From the NCBI GenBank assembly GCA_041161475.1, contig JBEAUL010000097.1:1-31170 (forward strand): 31,170 bases of DNA, in the 5' to 3' direction. The position numbers and the translations under genes are program-made. Each line of letters opens with the position of its first letter. Within the stretch, counting starts at the first letter, position 1. Below the pieces are notes generated by a model. The model had not been told where the DNA came from. It did no database searches and was given only the letters and a program-made list of their open reading frames with translations. Below, one piece after another: positions 25,205-31,170 of this stretch. This DNA is from JBEAUL01 sp041161475 (GTDB lineage: Bacteria; Pseudomonadota; Gammaproteobacteria; UBA6186; Azoamicaceae).

Positions 25205-26082
25205 TCAGATGAAGTGGGTGCTTGAATCAGTGTGTAAGCCCACAAACCATCCTCTGTAACGGCGTTACGAACACATTTGCTCACCCCATCCGGCAATGTG
25301 TCGCCGGATTTAAGTATGTTATCGGATGCTTTAAGGTTGGTTTTGATTAAAGACAGTTGGTATTTTTTTTGTTTACTGCGGTATTCCATACGAGCAATAA
25401 TTTCCTGACCAATATAACAACCCTTATTAAAGCTAATCGCTTCCAATTCTGGCAGGCCAAGGTAATGGGGTAAAAACTGTTCGCTTGTTTCAGGAAAAAT
25501 TTCGGGAATTTTAGCCATAATATCTGTTAATGCCCAGGTGTTGGCGGTGATATTGTTGAGCTTAATCAACCATGCTTTTAAGGCATCACCCGTGTTTGCC
25601 ACTTCTATTGCAGGATTATTCGGCAGTAAGTACAATTCATATCTTGCTAGGTCGGTATTACCTGGTACTTTTATGATGGTATATCTATCAATTTGGATTA
25701 GCTGATTGATTGCCATTGTAGGAAAGGGCAAAGAAGATGCCTGTTCAATCGGTACGCAGAGACCATATATGTAGGCATGGTTTACCACAGTCAAAGTCAC
25801 TTTCGAAAAACGGGCATAAAATTGTAAAAAAGACAGCGCTTTATCTACCATCGATTTAGGGCAACGCAAGTAAAAATCACCGTCCTGGCGAAATATGCGA
25901 TACAGTGTGCGTACGCGCCCTTTTGTATTACAATGTGCCGTTAAACAGCTCATGGTATCTTGTAAATGATTAACGTCACAGGTTAATTGGCCTTGTAAAA
26001 AAGATTGGGCAGCGACGCCCGATACACGGATAATGGCGTAAGCCTCTGATAGTGAAGCGATTGAGCAGATATCTATGGACAT
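25201..26082 (-). CDS. ygfZ: YgfZ, folate-binding Fe-S cluster protein
   Basis: YgfZ is a GcvT-like folate-binding protein needed for some Fe-S enzymes such as MiaB. The signature KGCYIGQE is at about 220-227 with the essential Cys222, followed by RMEYRSKQKK. The N-terminal pattern RVSGVAAQSFLQGQLTCDV matches the family. The frame is open to 26157, but the family N-terminus begins at ATG 26082 (MSIDICS), giving 293 residues. It stands next to sdhE but is read on the other strand, with stop codons overlapping by TTAA (25201-25204). The ygfX-like gene diverges from it. Confidence 0.94.
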   Translation of the reverse strand: MSIDICSIASLSEAYAIIRVSGVAAQSFLQGQLTCDVNHLQDTMSCLTAHCNTKGRVRTLYRIFRQDGDFYLRCPKSMVDKALSFLQFYARFSKVTLTVVNHAYIYGLCVPIEQASSLPFPTMAINQLIQIDRYTIIKVPGNTDLARYELYLLPNNPAIEVANTGDALKAWLIKLNNITANTWALTDIMAKIPEIFPETSEQFLPHYLGLPELEAISFNKGCYIGQEIIARMEYRSKQKKYQLSLIKTNLKASDNILKSGDTLPDGVSKCVRNAVTEDGLWAYTLIQAPTSSD

Positions 26083-26223
26083 GTCATAAAACCAGTGATT
26101 GTGAAGACACAGTATAACTATTGTACCGGTAATGGTGTGTAAAAAAATAGGCTTCAATACGAGTAATGTGATTGGGTTACCGTATTTCGATATTAATTGG
26201 GTATCTGATTATGATGAGTGTAT

Positions 26224-26655
26224 ATGCAAGATGAACTAATCATTGCTGTAGCACCGTCTCGCTACTTACAGATAGTCATCATACTGCAACATATGGGTGG
26301 ATTTTGTTGCGTAGCATATGCCTTATGGCCAAGCTATTTCAGTATATTATTGCTTGGATTCGCATTGTCATTGCATTTTGCTTATTTTTTTAAAAAATAT
26401 GGTCTATTGCAATCTCGAACAGCTGTTCTTCAATTTTCATTAAAGCCTTGTGGAAAAGTACAATTATGTCTTAAAAATAACGTCAAAGTAGATGGATATG
26501 TGTCACTATCAAATACCTATGTCTCACCTTCTTATATTGTGCTATTAATAAACAGACCTAATCATCAGCATGCTGTCATCCTGTTAAAAGACAGCATGAC
26601 TTCATTTCCTTATCAGCGCTTGAAAGCACATTTGCGTGCAATTACAGAAAAGTAA
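26224..26655 (+). CDS. ygfX: YgfX-like membrane protein (DUF1434/CptA family)
   Basis: Small inner-membrane protein with two membrane segments (about residues 15-34 and 38-56) and a soluble C-terminal domain ending VILLKDSMTSFPYQRLKAHLR, the usual 'D..d...fR.L...LR' of the YgfX family. E. coli YgfX (CptA) was described as a partner of SdhE (CptB), first as a toxin-antitoxin pair; that role is disputed. Here sdhE is nearby but separated by the inverted ygfZ. ATG 26224 gives 143 residues, with TGAG upstream; GTG 26218 is possible. Sequence conservation is low, so the call rests on architecture, C-terminus and location. Confidence 0.7.
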   Translation: MQDELIIAVAPSRYLQIVIILQHMGGFCCVAYALWPSYFSILLLGFALSLHFAYFFKKYGLLQSRTAVLQFSLKPCGKVQLCLKNNVKVDGYVSLSNTYVSPSYIVLLINRPNHQHAVILLKDSMTSFPYQRLKAHLRAITEK

Positions 26656-26692
26656 TTCCTGCGCCAATGTAATCAATACTTCATTATTCGAT

Positions 26693-26721
26693 TTGTTATG
26701 CCGATATATCTAGAGAATATT
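26693..26721 (+). promoter_or_regulatory. weak candidate promoter for the rpoE-type gene
   Basis: TTGTTA (26693-26698), a 17-base spacer and AATATT (26716-26721) each match four of six sigma70 consensus bases, 23 bases before the start. I found no convincing GAACTT/TCTGA-type sigmaE self-promoter in this gap. Confidence 0.25.
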
Positions 26722-26743
26722 GTGTATTTAACAATGAGATACC

Positions 26744-27334
26744 ATGACAGCGCACGAAAAACGGAGTATATCGATACAAGATTCAGATCTAGTCCTTGAG
26801 TTTAAGTCGGGGGATAAGGCTGCTTTTGATGTCTTATTTGAAAAATATTATTCAAAAATCATGAGAGTGATGAATCGCTATATTCATGATATGAATGAAA
26901 GCAGTGATTTGACTCAAGAAGTGTTTATTCGCGCTTTTCAATCAATCGATAAATTTAGAGGTGACAGCAGTTTTTATACTTGGCTTTATCGTATTGCAGT
27001 CAATACTGCAAAAAATTATCTCAAATTAAAAAACAGAGATGGTGCAGTCAATAAAACCATTCGATATTTACCAGAGTCTCAAGAAAATATGGGACAAAGT
27101 GAAACTGATACACCAGAAGGCATGTTAATTTCACGTGAAACCGAACATCAATTCTTAGATATTATGCTTAAGCTCCCTTCAGAATTAAGAACAGCCATAT
27201 TGCTAAGAGACAGAGAAGGCAGAAGTTACGAAGAAATTGCCGTTATCATGGATTGCCCTGTTGGAACGGTGCGCTCTAGAATTTTTAGAGCGCGTATTGC
27301 TATTAATAAGGGTATGGATATTCCTGAGGTTTAA
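26744..27334 (+). CDS. rpoE: ECF sigma factor, RpoE/AlgU type
   Basis: Sigma factor of the extracytoplasmic-stress group. The 196-residue protein has sigma2 (FDVLFEKYYSKIMRVMNRYIH, then SSDLTQEVFIRAFQ and FYTWLYRIAVNTAKNYL) and sigma4 with its helix-turn-helix (YEEIAVIMDCPVGTVRSRIFRARI). Both match RpoE/AlgU closely. In most gammaproteobacteria rseA/mucA and rseB/mucB follow directly, then lepA. Here the gene's stop overlaps by four bases (TTAA) with an inverted permease gene, so no anti-sigma factor is linked. How it is restrained is not visible; the control gene may lie elsewhere. The position before lepA-lepB supports orthology with rpoE. Confidence 0.92.
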   Translation: MTAHEKRSISIQDSDLVLEFKSGDKAAFDVLFEKYYSKIMRVMNRYIHDMNESSDLTQEVFIRAFQSIDKFRGDSSFYTWLYRIAVNTAKNYLKLKNRDGAVNKTIRYLPESQENMGQSETDTPEGMLISRETEHQFLDIMLKLPSELRTAILLRDREGRSYEEIAVIMDCPVGTVRSRIFRARIAINKGMDIPEV

Positions 27335-28617
27335 ACAGACTTTTTTCTTAAGCGATGCCAGTAAAATACGGGTAACCCACTTAAGGTAATAAGGGTTGCC
27401 AGTACAATGGTTTTTAATCCAGCTGCCCATAATGACCATGCGCAAAAAGCGAGTGCTAAAAGGCCGAGCACTTTGTCTAGACGCCTTTTTTTGGCGCTCA
27501 GCTTTAAAAAGCTGAGAATACAAACGGTGTAAATAAGCAAGAAGGCGGTAACAGATAAATCAATGATCGTGTTTAGTTGATTAACCAAGTTATCGCTGAG
27601 AGTAAAAAATAAAAGAGGAATCATGCCACAAGAAGATAAAATGATGCTCCACTGAGGGGCGTGATTGGCATTCACTTTTTTGAAAAACCGAGGGAATAAG
27701 CCATCTTCTGCTGCGCCCATGCCAATCTGGCCGCTGGTTAATATCCAGGCATTTAAGGTGCCCAAGCAAACCACGGAACCCATTAAGGCAATGCTGTAGT
27801 GCCAGTGCGGTTGTCCACCAAAGATATACTGTGCTGCATCGGCAAAAGGTGCTTTAGATTGGGCCAGTTGATCGAGCGGCACCACACCCATCACAACAAA
27901 GCTACTGAGTATATAAAGAAATGCCACTAAAAGCGTTCCGCTGACAATGGCTTTAGGGATTGTTTTGCTTGGATTGTTGACAGAACCTGCCGGTGTTGTG
28001 GCACATTCTACCCCGATAAACCCCCAAAGGGTCAGTAAAGCAGCTGCATTTAATCCGCTAAAAATAGATTCATTGGTTGGGTTAAACGGAATAAAATGGT
28101 CGAGTTGGACAAATTGTAGGCCCCATAAAGGGACTAAGGCCAATGGAACCACTTTGAGCACAGTAAAAACAAATTCTGCATAGCCCGCAGCTTTTACACC
28201 CAAAATATTAAGCCAGGTAACCAATATTAGTACCCCGATTTCGAGGGCAATTTTGGTTGCGGGTTGGATGTCGCCGATAAGGGGATGTAGGTAACCGATA
28301 ACGGCGATTACAACCGCGGTGGAGCTCATCCAAGAGATAACCCAGTATGTCCAAGCGCTAAAAAAGCCCGCGTTTTCGCCAAAAGCGGCCTGTACATAGG
28401 CGTGTGGTCCACCGGTTTTTGGGATTTTAGCGCAGAGTTTGGCAAAAATGAGGGCCAGAAAGATGGCACCTGTTGCAGTAATAAGCCAGCTAGCTAAACT
28501 TAATCCGCCGTAAACAGCCAGACTTGCCGGTAATAAAAAAATACCTGAGCCAATTTGGCTCCCAGCAACCAAGGAAGTCACAGACCAAAAACCAATTTTT
28601 TTATTTGAAGAAGACAT
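27331..28617 (-). CDS. APC-family amino acid permease, AdiC-like antiporter
   Basis: A 428-residue inner-membrane carrier with about 12 membrane segments. The first helix break GSGIFLLPASLA matches the GSG(V/I)FLLPA loop of AdiC, which binds substrate. LWGFIGVECA (Trp198, Glu204) and NAWILTSGQ (Trp291) match AdiC Trp202/Glu208 and Trp293, which gate and stack on arginine/agmatine. An arginine/agmatine, putrescine/ornithine or related exchanger is therefore likely, but no decarboxylase gene is adjacent to tell which. The start (ATG 28617) has AGGA some distance upstream. It sits inverted between rpoE and lepA, where rseABC/mucD genes usually are. Confidence 0.88.
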   Translation of the reverse strand: MSSSNKKIGFWSVTSLVAGSQIGSGIFLLPASLAVYGGLSLASWLITATGAIFLALIFAKLCAKIPKTGGPHAYVQAAFGENAGFFSAWTYWVISWMSSTAVVIAVIGYLHPLIGDIQPATKIALEIGVLILVTWLNILGVKAAGYAEFVFTVLKVVPLALVPLWGLQFVQLDHFIPFNPTNESIFSGLNAAALLTLWGFIGVECATTPAGSVNNPSKTIPKAIVSGTLLVAFLYILSSFVVMGVVPLDQLAQSKAPFADAAQYIFGGQPHWHYSIALMGSVVCLGTLNAWILTSGQIGMGAAEDGLFPRFFKKVNANHAPQWSIILSSCGMIPLLFFTLSDNLVNQLNTIIDLSVTAFLLIYTVCILSFLKLSAKKRRLDKVLGLLALAFCAWSLWAAGLKTIVLATLITLSGLPVFYWHRLRKKSV

Positions 28618-28769
28618 TGTGTGTCAATTTTCCTGCCAACATAAGGCCCATAAGCCGAAATCGTAAACCAATAGACTAACAAACTCCTACCGCGTTGCCA
28701 AGATATCCCTGTTCGGGTCGCGATTATTATGAGAGAATGAAGCAAAATTTATAGGGTACTATATTACAC

Positions 28770-30569
28770 ATGAAACATATTCGAAACTTTTCAATTATTG
28801 CCCATATTGATCATGGGAAATCAACCTTGGCCGATCGCTTTATTCAAACCTGTGGTGGCTTAAGCGCTCGTGAGATGTCTGCTCAGGTTTTAGATTCAAT
28901 GGATCTAGAACGAGAAAGGGGGATTACCATCAAAGCGCAGTGTGTGACATTGCACTATACAAGTAAAAATGGGCAGGTGTATCAATTGAATTTTATTGAT
29001 ACCCCTGGGCACGTGGATTTTAGTTACGAAGTGTCCCGTTCCTTGGCTGCTTGTGAAGGGGCTTTGCTTGTGGTGGATGCCGCTCAAGGTGTAGAGGCGC
29101 AAACAGTGGCTAATTGCTACACAGCCCTTGAACAAGGCCTAGAAGTGTTGCCAGTACTCAATAAAATCGATTTACCCCAAGTGGAGCCTGAGCGGGTGAT
29201 TCAAGAGATTGAAGAAATTATTGGCATTGAAGCCACTGATGCACCGGCGATCAGTGCTAAAAGTGGGCTGGGTGTAGAGGCTTTGCTGGAAAAGTTGGTT
29301 GAAGTCATCCCTCCCCCAACAGGCAGTGCCGAAGAACCCCTTCAAGCCTTAATTATTGATTCTTGGTTCGATACGTATTTAGGCGTTGTATCCTTGGTAC
29401 GGATTAAAAACGGTGTGCTAAAAGTCGGGGACAAGATGCAAGTCATGTCTACTCAACGTGCTTATACGGTCGACCAAGTAGGTATATTCACGCCAAAAAG
29501 AACGCCTAAAACCCAGTTATCTGCCGGAGAAGTGGGTTTTGTAATTGCGGGCATTAAAGAAATTCAAGGTGCACCTGTTGGTGATACCATTACCTTGGTA
29601 AACCGTCCGGCCACAGCGCCTTTACCGGGTTTTAAAACAGTACAACCCAAGGTATATGCAGGTTTATTTACCGTAGATTCTGAACAATACGAAGCTTTTA
29701 GAGAAGCCTTAGCCAAGTTAAAGCTAAATGACTCGGCTTTGTTCTATGAGCCAGAATCATCAGAAGCTCTGGGTTTTGGCTTTAGATGTGGATTTCTTGG
29801 ATTGCTCCACATGGAAATTGTGCAAGAGCGCTTAGAGCGAGAATATGGGCTAAATTTAATTACAACAGCACCAACCGTTGTCTTCGAGGTGATCGATCGC
29901 AAGGGTGTTCTGCTCAAAGTAGATAACCCGTCTAAACTACCGGACATGTCTCTGGTTCAAGAAATGCATGAGCCGATTGTTGAAGCACATATTCTGGTTC
30001 CTCAGGCTTATTTGGGTAACGTACTAACGCTTTGTGTTGAAAAACGGGGTATTCAGAAAAAAATGCTTTATCTGGGTAATCAGGTCTCACTAACCTATGA
30101 GTTACCCATGAATGAGGTTGTGTTAGATTTTTTTGATCGCCTAAAATCGGTAAGCCGTGGTTTTGCCTCCTTGGATTATCACTTTCTTCGCTTTCAGCCC
30201 GCCGATTTAGTGAAACTGGATATTCTGATTAACTCGGAAAAAGTAGACGCCCTGGCGTTAATTGTACACAGAGACAATGCGTTTCAGCGCGGACGTGTTT
30301 TAACCGAAAAAATGCAAGAATTGATTCCAAGACAAATGTTTGATGTTGCTATACAAGCCGCGCTAGGGGCACATATTATCGCTCGCACAACCGTTAAAGC
30401 ATTGCGTAAAAATGTGACCGCGAAGTGCTATGGGGGCGATATCACACGTAAGAAAAAATTACTAGAGAAGCAAAAAGCAGGAAAAAAACGGATGAAGCAA
30501 GTGGGTCGGGTTGAAATTCCACAAGAAGCATTTTTAGCGGTTTTAAATATTGGGAAAGATCAGAAATGA
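28770..30569 (+). CDS. lepA: LepA (EF4), ribosome-associated translation GTPase
   Basis: LepA is a translational GTPase that acts on ribosome function, with reported roles in 30S biogenesis and back-translocation. The 599-residue protein has the G1 loop AHIDHGKST at 11-19, switch I RERGITIKA, DTPGHVDF (G3), NKIDLP (G4), EF-G-like domains, and the LepA-only C-terminus KCYGGDITRKKKLLEKQK and GKKRMKQVG. The SD is weak (AGGG about 13 bases upstream). The gap to the divergent permease start is 152 bases, where I see no convincing promoter, riboswitch or RNA gene. The stop overlaps the lepB start by four bases (ATGA). Confidence 0.98.
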   Translation: MKHIRNFSIIAHIDHGKSTLADRFIQTCGGLSAREMSAQVLDSMDLERERGITIKAQCVTLHYTSKNGQVYQLNFIDTPGHVDFSYEVSRSLAACEGALLVVDAAQGVEAQTVANCYTALEQGLEVLPVLNKIDLPQVEPERVIQEIEEIIGIEATDAPAISAKSGLGVEALLEKLVEVIPPPTGSAEEPLQALIIDSWFDTYLGVVSLVRIKNGVLKVGDKMQVMSTQRAYTVDQVGIFTPKRTPKTQLSAGEVGFVIAGIKEIQGAPVGDTITLVNRPATAPLPGFKTVQPKVYAGLFTVDSEQYEAFREALAKLKLNDSALFYEPESSEALGFGFRCGFLGLLHMEIVQERLEREYGLNLITTAPTVVFEVIDRKGVLLKVDNPSKLPDMSLVQEMHEPIVEAHILVPQAYLGNVLTLCVEKRGIQKKMLYLGNQVSLTYELPMNEVVLDFFDRLKSVSRGFASLDYHFLRFQPADLVKLDILINSEKVDALALIVHRDNAFQRGRVLTEKMQELIPRQMFDVAIQAALGAHIIARTTVKALRKNVTAKCYGGDITRKKKLLEKQKAGKKRMKQVGRVEIPQEAFLAVLNIGKDQK

Positions 30570-31170
30570 AGCCATCAGAAATTTTATTGTTATTAACGCT
30601 TGTCACGGGTGTGATTTGTCTTATTCAAAAAATTGTGAAACAAAAACGTCAATCTGTTATGCATATTTCAAACAGAACCACGGTGTTAGGGCGTTTTTAT
30701 AACAAAGTCGTTGAAATTTCGCAGTCTTTTTTCCCCGTGCTTCTGTTGGTAATATTGCTACGTAGCTTTGTGGTAGAAGCATTTCGGATCCCCTCAGGTT
30801 CTATGCAACCAACCTTGTTAGAGGGTGATTTTATTTTGGTTAATAAGTATTGTTATGGGTTAAAATTGCCTGTTACAGGGCAAACGCTATGGAAGATGGG
30901 CGCGCCAGAGCGGGGAGACGTGGTCGTGTTTTCGAAAGGCCGGAAAGACATGATTAAACGCATCGTTGGATTGCCGGGGGATCGCATTCGATATGAAAAC
31001 AAAATATTATATGTCAATGACAAGCCTATGTTGCAAGTGTTTCAAGATGATGTGTTGGCCGTGCCACAGCAGTGGAAAGGCTGGCCTTTTCGTCGACATA
31101 CGGAACATTTAGATTCAAAAACACATGATATTTTATTGAAAATGGATAACAGTTTGTCTCAATCAAAAAT
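30566..31170 (+). CDS. lepB: LepB, signal peptidase I (3'-truncated by window)
   Basis: LepB cuts signal peptides from exported proteins at the outer face of the inner membrane. About 201 residues are present and the frame is open at the window end. Two membrane segments are seen at about residues 4-22 and 54-70. The catalytic serine is Ser79 in RIPSGSMQPTL, and the general-base lysine is Lys131 in IKRIVGLPGDR. These correspond to E. coli Ser91/Lys146, with a slightly shorter N-terminus. The ATGA overlap with lepA shows an operon, as in E. coli (lepA-lepB-rnc). The last visible stretch is the variable periplasmic region, so nothing can be said of the C-terminus. Confidence 0.97.
   Translation, partial: MKPSEILLLLTLVTGVICLIQKIVKQKRQSVMHISNRTTVLGRFYNKVVEISQSFFPVLLLVILLRSFVVEAFRIPSGSMQPTLLEGDFILVNKYCYGLKLPVTGQTLWKMGAPERGDVVVFSKGRKDMIKRIVGLPGDRIRYENKILYVNDKPMLQVFQDDVLAVPQQWKGWPFRRHTEHLDSKTHDILLKMDNSLSQSK

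Noticed and set aside
26083..26157. N-terminal extension of ygfZ
   Set aside because: Does not resemble the family N-terminus, while ATG 26082 gives the expected one.
27271..27293. Perfect 8-base hairpin (GCGCTCTA / TAGAGCGC) in the sigma4 region of rpoE, near its 3' end
   Set aside because: No T-run on either strand follows. The palindrome is explained by the conserved VRSRIFRAR codons, so I do not call it a terminator.
28618..28769. Divergent gap between the permease and lepA, checked for promoters, riboswitch or RNA gene
   Set aside because: A-T-rich with several partial -10-like words, but no paired -35 at proper distance and no tRNA-like fold.
1..31170. rRNA, tRNA, CRISPR, insertion sequence, integrase or attachment site
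   Set aside because: None seen by reading both strands. All large open regions are explained by core genes or the unknown genes listed, although short tRNA-like folds cannot be fully excluded by eye.

Overview
This window is a compact, moderately A+T-rich chromosomal segment from a gammaproteobacterium. The evidence is gene order. It carries murG-murC-murB-ftsQ-ftsA-ftsZ-lpxC followed by a DciA-type gene and secA, then recJ-prfB-lysS, the sdhE/ygfZ/ygfX neighbourhood, an rpoE-type sigma factor, and lepA-lepB. The protein sequences (Fe-superoxide dismutase, CGFS glutaredoxin, AdiC-like permease, KGCYIGQE-type YgfZ) agree. A Legionellales/Coxiella-like lineage is plausible: there are orphan charged helical proteins, an AdiC-like permease and a trimmed cluster. 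No single feature proves it. I see no rRNA, tRNA, CRISPR array, transposase or phage gene.

Layout. (1) 2-2113: the 3' part of a large protein ending in a discoidin-like domain, then two small membrane proteins that look like diverged tandem paralogues (three membrane segments plus a winged-helix-like tail). (2) 2163-9769: the division and cell-wall cluster murG, murC, murB, ftsQ, ftsA, ftsZ, lpxC, tightly packed and without ddl. (3) 9711-13084: a DciA-type helicase loader gene read towards lpxC and overlapping its 3' end, divergent from secA, which ends in a clear terminator. (4) 13238-15184: two proteins I do not recognise, where E. coli has mutT after secA. (5) 15181-16961, minus strand: sodB then argD. 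(6) 17081-20029: a lone membrane-fusion (RND/HlyD-type) adaptor and a secreted DUF3857/transglutaminase-like protein. (7) 20088-25204: grxD, recJ, prfB (with its programmed +1 frameshift), lysS, sdhE. (8) 25201-28617: ygfZ (minus), ygfX-like (plus), rpoE-type sigma factor (plus), AdiC-like permease (minus). (9) 28770-31170: lepA and the first two thirds of lepB.

How the genes work together. Region 2 makes UDP-MurNAc precursors and lipid II, builds the Z-ring and commits to lipid A. SecA and LepB export proteins and cut their signal peptides. PrfB, LysS and LepA serve translation. GrxD and YgfZ serve Fe-S metabolism; SdhE and SodB handle flavinylation and superoxide. Most of the window is ordinary core genome. 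The best candidates for something undescribed are the paired unknown genes at 13238-15184, with a ribosome-site-masking hairpin and a repeat-bearing promoter, and the paralogous small membrane protein pair at 1102-2113. A structural oddity is that all four convergent gene pairs overlap at their 3' ends, three of them through an identical TTAA tetramer.
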